Below, in pieces: positions 10,151 through 18,144 of a DNA stretch of 51,552 nucleotides; position 1 is the stretch's first letter; each line of letters starts with the position of its first letter. Source of the DNA: Myroides odoratus. GTDB taxonomy: Bacteria; Bacteroidota; Bacteroidia; Flavobacteriales; Flavobacteriaceae. The translations under genes were made by a program, and so were the position numbers. The notes beneath the pieces are model-generated. The model was not told the DNA's origin, did no database searches, and was given only the letters and a program-made list of their open reading frames with translations. Where the stretch lies: assembly GCF_001549985.1 (NCBI RefSeq), contig NZ_LROZ01000024.1, positions 1 through 51,552 of the forward strand, written 5' to 3'.

Positions 10151-10374
10151 GGGTGAGATGATGAGCGGGTGAGATGATGAGCGGGTGAGGTGATGAGCGG
10201 GTGAGGTGATGAGCGGGTGAGGTGATGAAAGGGTAAGGTGATGAGAAGGTAAGGTGATGAGAAGGTAAGGTGATGAGAAGGTAAGGTGATGAGAAGGTAA
10301 GGTGATGAGAAGGTAAGGTGATGAGAAGGTAAGGTGATGAGAAGGTAAGGTGATGAGAAGGTGAGGTGATGAGA
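10151..10374. repeat. Tandem repeat, 14 copies of a 16-bp unit
   Basis: Fourteen consecutive 16-bp units run without a gap. Copies 1-4 are GGGTGAGRTGATGAGC, copies 5-6 are transitional, copies 7-13 are AGGTAAGGTGATGAGA and copy 14 is a variant; a degenerate copy follows to about 10390. The gradient of variants suggests slippage or unequal exchange at both ends. Open frames across it on the minus strand are repeat artefacts. Confidence 0.95.
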
Positions 10375-10394
10375 AGGGATGAGAGGGTCAGCAG

Positions 10395-10458
10395 CCCATA
10401 ACTCATAACCCATAACTCATAACCCATAACTCATAACCCATAACTTCATAGCCCATAG
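10395..10458. repeat. Tandem repeat of a 14-bp unit CCCATAACTCATAA
   Basis: Three perfect copies (10395-10408, 10409-10422, 10423-10436) are followed by a decayed fourth. It abuts the 16-bp array but has an unrelated unit. Confidence 0.9.
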
Positions 10459-10466
10459 GGCCAAAA

Positions 10467-10500
10467 AAAAAATCGCCATCTCTTGAGATGGCGATTTTTT
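10467..10500. terminator. Strong terminator after rimO
   Basis: A perfect 15-bp stem (10467-10481 with 10486-10500, core TCGCCATCT) closes a CTTG loop, with A and T tracts on both sides. It lies next to the rimO stop on the minus strand and insulates the gene from the repeat block. Confidence 0.85.
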
Positions 10501-10503
10501 ATA

Positions 10504-11817
10504 TTAGTTTGCAGGACTTCCGTATAAATCGAACTCTGTTGCTTCATCAATGGTGATGGTAGCAAATTCCCCAATTTTTAGGTAGTGCTTAGTTGCGTCA
10601 ATTAAAACTTCGTTATCAACATCTGGACTGTCAAATTCTGTACGACCAATGAAGTGATTTCCTTCTTTTCTATCAATGATACAACGATAGGTTTGTCCAA
10701 TTTTTTCCTGGTTTAATTCCCATGAAATTTGAGCTTGAATTTCCATGATTTCGTTTGCTCTTTCTTGTTTTACTTCTTGAGGAACGTCATCTTCTAGAGC
10801 GTAAGCATGGGTGTTTTCTTCATGAGAATAAGCAAAACAACCTAAACGCTCAAAACGCATTTCTTGTACCCAATCTTTTAAGATTTGGAAATCTTCTTCT
10901 GTTTCACCTGGATATCCAACGATTAACGTTGTACGAATAGCCATTCCTGGTACAGCTGCTCTAAATTCGTTTAATAATTTTGTTGTCTTTGCTTGTGTAG
11001 TTCCACGACGCATCGATTTCAAGATATTATCTGAAATATGTTGCAAAGGAATATCAATGTAATTACAAATCTTAGGCTCACGCTTCATTAATTCTAATAC
11101 ATCCATTGGGAAACCTGTAGGGAAAGCATAGTGTAAGCGAATCCATTCGATTCCTTCTATTTTCGTTAAGTTCTCAAGTAACTCCGCTAAGTTTCTCTTT
11201 TTATATAAATCTAGTCCGTAATACGTTAAATCTTGAGCAATAAGAATTAATTCTTTTACGCCATTTTTAGCTAGCCCTTCAGCTTCTTTGACCAATTTTT
11301 CAATAGGTTGAGAAATGTGTTTTCCACGCATAATAGGAATGGCACAGAAACTACAAGGACGGTCACAGCCCTCTGCAATTTTTAAATAGGCATAGTTCTT
11401 AGGAGTCGTTGTTAAACGCTCACCTAAAAGTTCATGGCGGTAATCGGCACCTAAAGCTTTCAAAAGAAGTGGTAAATCTGTAGTTCCGAAGTATTGATCT
11501 ACATTTGGAATTTCAGCTTCTAAATCAGGTCGGTATCGCTCAGATAAACACCCTGTTACAAAAACTTTATCTACAACACCTTGTTCTTTTTTATCTACGT
11601 ATTCTAAAATCGTATTCACTGATTCTGCTTTCGCATTGTTGATAAAACCACAAGTGTTAATCACAATGATATTCGCTTCATCGTTAGCCGCTTCGTGTGT
11701 AACGTCTTTACCACTAGCTTTTAATTGACCCATTAACACTTCACTGTCGTAAATGTTTTTAGAGCAACCTAGAGTTACAACGTTTATCTTGTTCTTTTTT
11801 AAAGATTTAGTTCTCAT
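10504..11817 (-). CDS. rimO: Ribosomal protein S12 methylthiotransferase RimO
   Basis: 437 residues from the ATG at 11817; a longer frame upstream runs through the promoter, so this start is preferred. The enzyme adds a methylthio group to the conserved Asp of ribosomal protein S12. The N-terminal UPF0004 domain carries the three Cys for the auxiliary cluster (TLGCSKN, residue 18; NTCGF, 56; GCLSER, 90). The radical-SAM motif CDRPCSFC has Cys at 151, 155 and 158. A TRAM domain ends the protein. The TLGCSKN motif and IPIMRGKH favour RimO over MiaB. Confidence 0.95.
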   Translation of the reverse strand: MRTKSLKKNKINVVTLGCSKNIYDSEVLMGQLKASGKDVTHEAANDEANIIVINTCGFINNAKAESVNTILEYVDKKEQGVVDKVFVTGCLSERYRPDLEAEIPNVDQYFGTTDLPLLLKALGADYRHELLGERLTTTPKNYAYLKIAEGCDRPCSFCAIPIMRGKHISQPIEKLVKEAEGLAKNGVKELILIAQDLTYYGLDLYKKRNLAELLENLTKIEGIEWIRLHYAFPTGFPMDVLELMKREPKICNYIDIPLQHISDNILKSMRRGTTQAKTTKLLNEFRAAVPGMAIRTTLIVGYPGETEEDFQILKDWVQEMRFERLGCFAYSHEENTHAYALEDDVPQEVKQERANEIMEIQAQISWELNQEKIGQTYRCIIDRKEGNHFIGRTEFDSPDVDNEVLIDATKHYLKIGEFATITIDEATEFDLYGSPAN

Positions 11818-11839
11818 TTGTTTGAAAAAAATTGGACTG

Positions 11840-11847
11840 CAAAAGTA
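11840..11847 (-). promoter_or_regulatory. Promoter -7 element of rimO
   Basis: The minus strand reads TACTTTTG, a perfect match to the Bacteroidota -7 consensus TAnnTTTG, about 22 bases before the rimO ATG at 11817. Confidence 0.65.
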
Positions 11848-11962
11848 CATTTTTTTTCTATATAGCGAAGAAGCTTTGTGAGAATTATAAGAAGTGCTGC
11901 GGTTATCTAAAATGATTCCGTTTTAGATAGGAGGTGAATGTGTGACAAATAAGGGAATAAAA

Positions 11963-11993
11963 AAAGTGGCAAATTCCGAAGAACAGCCACTTT
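11963..11993 (-). terminator. Terminator of the outer-membrane protein gene at 12016
   Basis: Arms AAAGTGGC (11963-11970) and GCCACTTT (11986-11993) are followed on the minus strand by a T-run, just past the gene's stop. Confidence 0.7.
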
Positions 11994-12015
11994 ATGAGAG
12001 TATAAAGAAGTGGAT

Positions 12016-12867
12016 TTACAGTTTGAAAATCCCTCCAAATGCGATAACTGTCTCACCAAACCAGAAGTTGTGGAACGCTTTGTCTTTTTTGCTAGCTGTT
12101 GTACGAACATCATACATATCAATAAATCCTCCTTTTAATTCTGCTTGAACGAAGAAGTGTTTAAAGAAGGTTACGTTTAAACCTGCTTTTGCAGAAAAAC
12201 CTAAACCAGAAACATGAAATTCATCATATCGATCTTTACCCAGCAAGGTTGTATTTGTTTTAGGGTAGATGATACCGAATCCAAGACCTTCTGTAACATT
12301 CACTTGGATTTTATCTGTATTGTAAATGCGGAATAATTTCGAGATATCATCGACGCGATTTACTTCAACATTCAAATAGTTTAATCCATCTGTATGTTCG
12401 AATTTTAAAAATTCTTCCGTTAATTTTACTTGATCTGGATGACCAGCGACTTGCTCTCCATAGCTACCAGCACCATAATATTCTCCAGAGTAATTTACCG
12501 TTTGATTTTGACGCATCACATATTTCATGTGATCAACCCCAATGGAAATATTGTATTTATCTGTAATAAAGTATCCAATTCGCAAGTTTGTTTGCGGAAT
12601 AGTCATACGTCCTGGATTGATGTAATCAACATGCCATCCTTTCGGTTTATCATCTGCTTTTACGTCTTTAATAGTAAAATCATAGCCTTCCCCTCTAAAT
12701 CGAATGTCTGAATTGGTATAATATCCTCTGTTTCCTCCCCAATAAATGTAAAATTTACCTTTGTTTGAGGCGGTATAACGCAAAGGTGTAGTAGCTGTTT
12801 CTTGTGCAAATCCTACTGTAGTTGCCAACAAGCATACACTTGCAAAAAGTTTAAAAATGGCTTTCAT
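12016..12867 (-). CDS. Outer-membrane beta-barrel protein of unknown function
   Basis: 283 residues from the ATG at 12867, which opens with a clear signal peptide ending at GFAQ. Alternating hydrophobic strands (for example FYIYWGGNRGYY, LRIGYFITDKYNISIGVDHM, VRRT-like turns near the end) and a C-terminus of VIAFGGIFKL indicate a small beta-barrel of about 8-10 strands. Proteins of this kind are common in Flavobacteriaceae but have no assigned role that I know. It has its own promoter (12901-12908) and terminator, so it is a single-gene unit. Confidence 0.75.
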   Translation of the reverse strand: MKAIFKLFASVCLLATTVGFAQETATTPLRYTASNKGKFYIYWGGNRGYYTNSDIRFRGEGYDFTIKDVKADDKPKGWHVDYINPGRMTIPQTNLRIGYFITDKYNISIGVDHMKYVMRQNQTVNYSGEYYGAGSYGEQVAGHPDQVKLTEEFLKFEHTDGLNYLNVEVNRVDDISKLFRIYNTDKIQVNVTEGLGFGIIYPKTNTTLLGKDRYDEFHVSGLGFSAKAGLNVTFFKHFFVQAELKGGFIDMYDVRTTASKKDKAFHNFWFGETVIAFGGIFKL

Positions 12868-12900
12868 TAGTTTGATTCTTTTAATTTCTGAATTCTGATG

Positions 12901-12908
12901 CAAAAATA
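12901..12908 (-). promoter_or_regulatory. Promoter -7 element of the 12016-12867 gene
   Basis: The minus strand reads TATTTTTG (TAnnTTTG), 33 bases before the ATG at 12867. Confidence 0.6.
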
Positions 12909-12917
12909 CAATAAAAA

Positions 12918-12949
12918 AATCTCTTTAAGAGTTTATCCTTAAAGAGATT
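12918..12949 (-). terminator. Terminator of the lipoprotein-OmpP1 operon
   Basis: A perfect 12-bp stem (12918-12929 with 12938-12949, arm AATCTCTTTAAG) is followed on the minus strand by a T-run, 27 bases after the OmpP1 stop. Confidence 0.8.
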
Positions 12950-12975
12950 CATAGTATTAAAAGTTCTAAATGAGA

Positions 12976-14517
12976 TTAGAAATTAATGACATAAGATAAC
13001 GTTACCCAGTTTTCTTTCATTTTCCAAGTCGCATTGTCATACAAATTATTTACTGTCATATCGAGTACAGATGTTTTGTAGGAACGGTTGGAATGTGTGT
13101 AGGCTAAGTCTAATCTAGAGTCTCCAAATTCATAACCAATACCTACTGAGAAACTATTTAAATCACCCATATATTTGATGTTTTTATAGGGACTTTCTTC
13201 AAAGCGATATCCTCCACGAAGGCTTACTTGTTTGATTCTATATTCCCCACCAATACGGAATTCACTCGCTGTTTTCATTTCGGTGTTATAGAAATCATTC
13301 AAGATTTGATAACCACCGTCATTTTTAGGTCTGAATTGATTGTTGCTATAATCTTTAATACTATAGTCCACACTAATTAACCCTCTTTTATTGAAGACAT
13401 AAGCTAAACTTCCGGTGTATTTTGCTGGAGTTTTTAATTTATAACGTTCAAAGATATTGGTAACTGCAGGATAAACTGCATAAGCTTTACTATCACCTAC
13501 TACCGTTGTACCTACTCCTTGTGTAATTTCATCACGCAGACTATACCAAGTAGGAGATTCATAGGCAACTCCCGCTCTTAATTCATCTGTAATTTGACCA
13601 ATTACCCCTAGGTTAAAAGAGAATCCAGTACCATAGGTATAAAGCTGATTGGTATAGTTAATGGACTTTACCATGCCATCAGGTAAATTACTGCGGTTAA
13701 CTTCTACAGCATCTGAGGTTTGTTTGTAATCAAATAAGTGCAAGTTTAAATTAGCTCCCACAAAAATGCGATCTCCTAGTTGTGCTGAAAAGTTACCTGA
13801 AAACTTACTGTTGTATCCGTCAGTACTTACGTATTTTCCTTGAGTATAGGTATCTTGGTCTGTTCCAAAATTAGCTTCATATTCACCATCTTTACTTCCT
13901 TTATTCAAGATGAATGTTTCATGAGCTAAATAAGTTTGCTGTCCTGGATAACCTGCAACATACCCCGCATTGATATAATCCTGATTTTGGTTATTTGAAG
14001 GTACTAATACACGATGCGGAACCTGATATCCATTGGCTAATTGATAAAAGTACTCGCCTAAAGAGTTTGTTTGCCCTGTTCCCATGATGCGGTAATCGTT
14101 GTTCAGGTTTTTAGTACTCTCATAATTTACTCCAACAGCAAATTTTCTCATGGTTGCTTGAGCATCATTGGAATTAAAAACGAAAACAGCGCCCAACTGA
14201 CCTACATCAAGTCCTGTGTAGTTTTTAGACTCACCGTTGTTCAGATAATTTGTTTTATTGTTTTTATTAGCCAATGATAAGCTGAAAGAAGCTTGGTTAT
14301 AGTTAAATATAGCACTTCCTGCAGGGTTAATCTTGAGTGCAGATAAATCTCCTCCAACGGCACCAAATGCTCCACTCATTCCTCTGAAACGAGCTGTACC
14401 ATTCATATCCGATTCTGAATATCTCGAAATATCTAACGGGTTTATTTCTTGTGCCTGTATCGCTCCAATTGTCAAAAGTGAAGCGCTTAATCCAAAAATA
14501 AATTTATTTATATACAT
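12976..14517 (-). CDS. OmpP1/FadL-family outer-membrane transporter
   Basis: 513 residues from ATG 14517 (the longer frame adds only three codons before a second Met). After a signal peptide ending at IQAQE comes the typical opening of the family: LDISRYSESDMNGTARFRGM, then GGDLSALKINPAGSAIF. The rest is a large beta-barrel with about 14 predicted strands and ends in WVTLSYVINF, a standard outer-membrane C-terminus with terminal Phe. FadL-type proteins pass hydrophobic compounds such as long-chain fatty acids across the outer membrane; the substrate here is unknown. It follows the Ser/Asn/Tyr-rich lipoprotein gene by 26 bases in one operon, divergent from proS. Confidence 0.88.
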   Translation of the reverse strand: MYINKFIFGLSASLLTIGAIQAQEINPLDISRYSESDMNGTARFRGMSGAFGAVGGDLSALKINPAGSAIFNYNQASFSLSLANKNNKTNYLNNGESKNYTGLDVGQLGAVFVFNSNDAQATMRKFAVGVNYESTKNLNNDYRIMGTGQTNSLGEYFYQLANGYQVPHRVLVPSNNQNQDYINAGYVAGYPGQQTYLAHETFILNKGSKDGEYEANFGTDQDTYTQGKYVSTDGYNSKFSGNFSAQLGDRIFVGANLNLHLFDYKQTSDAVEVNRSNLPDGMVKSINYTNQLYTYGTGFSFNLGVIGQITDELRAGVAYESPTWYSLRDEITQGVGTTVVGDSKAYAVYPAVTNIFERYKLKTPAKYTGSLAYVFNKRGLISVDYSIKDYSNNQFRPKNDGGYQILNDFYNTEMKTASEFRIGGEYRIKQVSLRGGYRFEESPYKNIKYMGDLNSFSVGIGYEFGDSRLDLAYTHSNRSYKTSVLDMTVNNLYDNATWKMKENWVTLSYVINF

Positions 14518-14543
14518 AGGTATGATCAACTAGGTTAATGTAA

Positions 14544-15572
14544 TTATCTGCGAGAACTACTACTGCTTCTGCTACTTCCTCCGCCACTGTAACTGCTTCT
14601 TGAAGCACCACTACTACCGCTGCTATAGCTGCTTCTTGAGCTACTTCCGCTGTTGTAATTACTTCGAGAACTGCTGCTGTTATAATTGCTTCTTGAGCTG
14701 CTATTGTTGTTGTAGCTTCGAGAACTGCTAGAAGAATTAGAACGACTGTAGTTGCTATTCGATGAATTAGTGTTGTATGATCTATTGTTGTAATTGCTAT
14801 TTGAGTTCCCTCTCGAATAGTAACTATTGTTGTAGTTTGTATTGCTGTTGCTATAACTAGAACGACTTCTACTGTTTGTTGAGGTAGAGGTTGGTCTAGT
14901 GCCCTGATAAGTAGATCGGCTGTAATAGCTTCTTGAGTTACCACTGCTATTTAGGTTGTTTGATCGGCTATAATAGCTATTATTTCTTCCGCTATTTCCA
15001 TTCGGATAGGATCTAGAATTTGAATAGGAAGATCTAGAACCTCTTGGGTAATAGTTGTTGGTGTAATAGCCATGAGAGTAATATGGAGAATAATATCCGC
15101 CATAGTACGGTGAACCCCAATAGTAGTTATTGTACCATGGTCTATAGTAGCTGTTCCATCCCCAACCAAATCCAATACTTAATCCCCAACCACCGCCATA
15201 GTAGTAAGGATCGTAGAATGGATCATAGTAACCATAGCCCCAATACGGTCTGTAATTATTGTTATAATAGTTTACTTGAATGCTAGAAGGCTCTGTTCCC
15301 CATGAACCATAACTAACTGCCTTATTCGGTATATTATTCAATATACTGTCATTTACAGGTGAATTATAGGTGTTGACATCCGTGAAATATTCCATATCTT
15401 GATTAAGAGATGCAAAATAGTTCTCATAGTAATTACCCGAATCATTACCTGCATAGGGATCAGCTTGTGTGCTTTGTCCATAAATACCATCTTGAGTGTA
15501 AGATGCATTATGGTAAGAGCCACAAGAAATAGCGAATCCTCCTAGAAGTAAGAAAAGGCTGATTCTTCTCAT
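14544..15572 (-). CDS. Tyr/Gly- and Ser/Asn/Arg-rich lipoprotein of low complexity
   Basis: 342 residues from ATG 15572. The signal MRRISLFLLLGGFAISCG has a good lipobox with Cys 17. After a short ordinary stretch, residues of about 105-180 are Tyr/Gly/Trp-rich (YWGYGYYDPFYDPYYYGGGW). Residues from about 180 to the end are almost only Ser, Asn, Arg, Tyr and Gly, ending in SSSSRR. This is a surface-exposed or periplasmic disordered protein, not an enzyme. It is sometimes annotated as vitellogenin-like because of Ser-rich composition, which is not homology. Being the first gene of an operon with an OmpP1 transporter suggests an envelope role. Other frames through the low-complexity part are shadows. 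Confidence 0.75.
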   Translation of the reverse strand: MRRISLFLLLGGFAISCGSYHNASYTQDGIYGQSTQADPYAGNDSGNYYENYFASLNQDMEYFTDVNTYNSPVNDSILNNIPNKAVSYGSWGTEPSSIQVNYYNNNYRPYWGYGYYDPFYDPYYYGGGWGLSIGFGWGWNSYYRPWYNNYYWGSPYYGGYYSPYYSHGYYTNNYYPRGSRSSYSNSRSYPNGNSGRNNSYYSRSNNLNSSGNSRSYYSRSTYQGTRPTSTSTNSRSRSSYSNSNTNYNNSYYSRGNSNSNYNNRSYNTNSSNSNYSRSNSSSSSRSYNNNSSSRSNYNSSSSRSNYNSGSSSRSSYSSGSSGASRSSYSGGGSSRSSSSSRR

Positions 15573-15632
15573 GCTTATTGTTTTTTGAAGAATTGTAGTC
15601 ATTTTCGATGGGAATTTAATTGTTGTTAAAAA

Positions 15633-15640
15633 CAAATTTA
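15633..15640 (-). promoter_or_regulatory. Promoter -7 element of the lipoprotein-OmpP1 operon
   Basis: The minus strand reads TAAATTTG (TAnnTTTG), about 60 bases before the ATG at 15572. It is only two bases from the opposing proS element. Confidence 0.55.
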
Positions 15641-15642
15641 GT

Positions 15643-15650
15643 TACTTTTG
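15643..15650 (+). promoter_or_regulatory. Promoter -7 element of proS
   Basis: TACTTTTG matches TAnnTTTG exactly, with a TTGTTG stretch at 15620-15625 in the -33 position, 55 bases before the proS ATG. Confidence 0.65.
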
Positions 15651-15705
15651 TGGAATTATTATAGTTAATTAAGAGTTAAACAACTTAACTGCTAATATAT
15701 TAAAA

Positions 15706-17181
15706 ATGAGCAAGAATATTACTAAGAGAAGTGAGGACTATTCGAAGTGGTACAATGAGCTTGTAGTAAAAGCTGATTTGGCCGAAAATTCGGGAGTTCG
15801 AGGATGTATGGTTATCAAACCATATGGCTATGCGATTTGGGAGAAAATGCAAGCAGAGTTAGACAAGAAGTTCAAAGAGACTGGACATCAAAATGCGTAT
15901 TTCCCCTTATTCATCCCCAAATCTTATTTTAGTAAAGAGGCGAGTCATGTGGATGGATTTGCAAAGGAATGTGCAGTAGTTACGCATTATCGCTTAAAAA
16001 CAGGAGAAGACGGAAAAACAATTGAAGTAGATCCAGAAGCAAAGTTAGAGGAAGAGTTAATCGTTCGCCCTACATCAGAAACCATTATTTGGGATACGTA
16101 TAGAAAGTGGATTGAATCTTATCGCGACTTACCTATTTTAGTGAATCAATGGGCTAACGTTGTACGTTGGGAGATGAGAACGCGTTTGTTCTTGAGAACT
16201 GCCGAGTTTTTATGGCAAGAAGGACATACCGCACATGCAACAGAAAAAGAAGCTGTAGCAGAGGCAGAGCAAATGTTGGATGTATATGCTGATTTTGCTG
16301 AGAATTTTATGGCTATTCCAGTTGTAAAGGGATTTAAAACAGAAAATGAGCGTTTTGCAGGTGCCATTGAAACCTATTGTATTGAAGCGTTAATGCAAGA
16401 TGGTAAAGCACTACAAGCAGGAACATCGCACTTTTTAGGGCAAAACTTTGCTAAAGCATTTGATGTGAAATTTACAAGCCAAGAAGGGAAACAAGAATAT
16501 GTATGGGCAACTTCATGGGGGGTGAGTACAAGATTAATGGGAGCATTAGTCATGACGCATTCTGATGATAATGGATTGGTTTTACCACCAAACTTAGCAC
16601 CGATTCAAGTTGTAATTGTTCCGATTCACAAAACGGATGAGCAATTAGAAGAGATTCGTGAAGAAGTGAAGAAAGTAACAGATCAATTTAAAAAGTTGAA
16701 TATTTCATTTAAGTTTGATGATCGTACGACATTCAAACCAGGATGGAAGTTTAACGAATATGAATTGAAAGGAGTGCCATTGCGTGTTGCTATTGGGCCA
16801 AAAGACTTAGAAAACGGTACATTTGAGGTAGCGCGTCGCGATACATTCACCAAAGAGATTGTAGCAAAAGACAATATCGTTACGTATGTACAAGATATGT
16901 TGGAAGAAATTCAATCCAATTTATTCAATAAAGCAAAGACATATAGAGATTCGCATATAACAGAAGCGAATTCTTTTGAGGAGTTCAAAGATTTATTAGA
17001 AAATAAAGGAGGATTTATTTCTGCGCATTGGGATGGTACAATTGAGACAGAAGAAAAGATTAAAGACCTTACAAAGGCTACAATTCGCTGTATTCCAATT
17101 GATAGAAAAGAGGAAGATGGAATTTGCATCTTAACAGGAGCGCCTTCTAAAGGAAGAGTGTTGTTTGCAAAAGCTTATTAG
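15706..17181 (+). CDS. proS: Prolyl-tRNA synthetase, archaeal/eukaryotic-type
   Basis: 491 residues. Class II synthetase that charges tRNA-Pro with proline. The N-terminus (MSKNITKRSEDYSKWYNELV), the absence of the bacterial editing insertion, and a C-terminal extension ending in RVLFAKAY identify the shorter archaeal-type ProRS. Motif 2 is seen around NVVRWEMRTRLFLRTAEFLW and motif 3 around YVWATSWGVSTRLMGALVMTH. The C-terminal zinc-binding region retains only two of the usual Cys (TIRCIP, DGICIL). Divergent from the lipoprotein-OmpP1 operon with back-to-back promoters. No clear terminator lies between it and the tRNA cluster, though the latter has its own promoter. Confidence 0.96.
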   Translation: MSKNITKRSEDYSKWYNELVVKADLAENSGVRGCMVIKPYGYAIWEKMQAELDKKFKETGHQNAYFPLFIPKSYFSKEASHVDGFAKECAVVTHYRLKTGEDGKTIEVDPEAKLEEELIVRPTSETIIWDTYRKWIESYRDLPILVNQWANVVRWEMRTRLFLRTAEFLWQEGHTAHATEKEAVAEAEQMLDVYADFAENFMAIPVVKGFKTENERFAGAIETYCIEALMQDGKALQAGTSHFLGQNFAKAFDVKFTSQEGKQEYVWATSWGVSTRLMGALVMTHSDDNGLVLPPNLAPIQVVIVPIHKTDEQLEEIREEVKKVTDQFKKLNISFKFDDRTTFKPGWKFNEYELKGVPLRVAIGPKDLENGTFEVARRDTFTKEIVAKDNIVTYVQDMLEEIQSNLFNKAKTYRDSHITEANSFEEFKDLLENKGGFISAHWDGTIETEEKIKDLTKATIRCIPIDRKEEDGICILTGAPSKGRVLFAKAY

Positions 17182-17227
17182 AAATAAAAATTTTTGTTTT
17201 TTCTCTTGCGGGTTTAAAAATATATTG

Positions 17228-17235
17228 TACTTTTG
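17228..17235 (+). promoter_or_regulatory. Promoter -7 element of the tRNA-Glu/rpsT unit
   Basis: TACTTTTG matches TAnnTTTG, with a TCTTGCGG stretch about 18 bases upstream. It lies 23 bases before the first tRNA, and no other such element occurs before rpsT. Confidence 0.65.
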
Positions 17236-17258
17236 CATCCGCGTTAGATAAACAAAAT

Positions 17259-17330
17259 GGTCCGTTCGTCTAGGGGTTAGGACGCCAGGTTTTCATCCTG
17301 GTAACAGGGGTTCGATTCCCCTACGGACTA
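17259..17330 (+). tRNA. tRNA-Glu (TTC), copy 1
   Basis: 72 nt cloverleaf: acceptor GGTCCGT with ACGGACT, D arm, anticodon stem CCAGG/CCTGG around TTTTCAT giving anticodon TTC, and T arm AGGGG-TTCGATT-CCCCT. The first acceptor pair is G-T, the discriminator is A and CCA is not encoded. The 5' end was set by alignment to the TCGTCTAG segment of E. coli tRNA-Glu. Confidence 0.97.
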
Positions 17331-17355
17331 CAATTCTTTTGAAACTAACGCATTT

Positions 17356-17427
17356 GGTCCGTTCGTCTAGGGGTTAGGACGCCAGGTTTTCATCCTGGTA
17401 ACAGGGGTTCGATTCCCCTACGGACTA
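17356..17427 (+). tRNA. tRNA-Glu (TTC), copy 2
   Basis: Identical to copy 1 over 72 nt; 25-base spacer before it. Confidence 0.97.
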
Positions 17428-17459
17428 CACGTTCTTTTATAGAAATTATACCGCATTTT

Positions 17460-17531
17460 GGTCCGTTCGTCTAGGGGTTAGGACGCCAGGTTTTCATCCT
17501 GGTAACAGGGGTTCGATTCCCCTACGGACTA
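17460..17531 (+). tRNA. tRNA-Glu (TTC), copy 3
   Basis: Identical to copy 1; 32-base spacer before it. Confidence 0.97.
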
Positions 17532-17562
17532 CTGATTTTTTTAGAATTACAATATGCATTTT

Positions 17563-17634
17563 GGTCCGTTCGTCTAGGGGTTAGGACGCCAGGTTTTCAT
17601 CCTGGTAACAGGGGTTCGATTCCCCTACGGACTA
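17563..17634 (+). tRNA. tRNA-Glu (TTC), copy 4
   Basis: Identical to copy 1; 31-base spacer before it. Confidence 0.97.
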
Positions 17635-17667
17635 CAAGATTCTTTCGAGAATCGCAATGGATTTTTT

Positions 17668-17739
17668 GGTCCGTTCGTCTAGGGGTTAGGACGCCAGGTT
17701 TTCATCCTGGTAACAGGGGTTCGATTCCCCTACGGACTA
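17668..17739 (+). tRNA. tRNA-Glu (TTC), copy 5
   Basis: Identical to copy 1; 33-base spacer before it. Ends 39 bases before the rpsT ATG. Confidence 0.97.
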
Positions 17740-17778
17740 CAGAAAAAAATAGTATAGACTTAATAAAATATTTAAAAA

Positions 17779-18030
17779 ATGGCAAATCATAAGTCAGCTT
17801 TAAAAAGAATTAGAAGTAACGAAAAAAAGAGAGTATTAAACAGATATCAGCATAAAACTACACGTAACGCGATCAAAGCTTTACGTTTGATTGAAGATCA
17901 AAAAGATGCTGCTGATAAATTACCTGTAGTTGTTGCAATGATTGATAAATTAGCTAAGAAAAATATCATTCATGCAAACAAAGCTTCTAATTTAAAATCT
18001 AAATTAACAAAACACGTTGCTGCTTTATAA
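17779..18030 (+). CDS. rpsT: 30S ribosomal protein S20
   Basis: 83 residues, the usual length. MANHKSALKRIRSNEKKRVL is the standard opening, and the protein is a Lys/Arg-rich helical bundle that binds 16S rRNA early in 30S assembly. The ATG is preceded by an A-rich leader. No TAnnTTTG element lies between the last tRNA and the gene, so it is probably transcribed from the tRNA promoter at 17228. Confidence 0.97.
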   Translation: MANHKSALKRIRSNEKKRVLNRYQHKTTRNAIKALRLIEDQKDAADKLPVVVAMIDKLAKKNIIHANKASNLKSKLTKHVAAL

Positions 18031-18065
18031 GAAGCAATAGGTTGTGTTTATAGAAGACATACACT

Positions 18066-18096
18066 AAGCTCTCAATTCCATGAGGGCTTTTTTTGT
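18066..18096 (+). terminator. Terminator after rpsT
   Basis: A 9-bp stem (18066-18074 with 18081-18089, one G-T pair) is followed by a run of seven T. Confidence 0.8.
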
Positions 18097-18144
18097 TTAT
18101 ACTATACATTTCAATGAATACTAATATAATTTTAAAATCCTTTT

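Noticed and set aside
10138..10427. Open frames of 91 and 94 codons on the minus strand
   Set aside because: They are translations of the 16-bp and 14-bp tandem repeats; because 16 is not a multiple of three the same words appear in several frames. No protein is supported.
14504..15286. Long frames antisense to or out of frame with the low-complexity lipoprotein
   Set aside because: Biased composition removes stop codons in other frames; only the lipoprotein frame has a signal peptide and start context.
17259..17739. Regular array of identical 72-nt units with unique spacers, CRISPR-like at first sight
   Set aside because: Each unit folds as tRNA-Glu and the spacers are leftover intergenic sequence; no cas genes.
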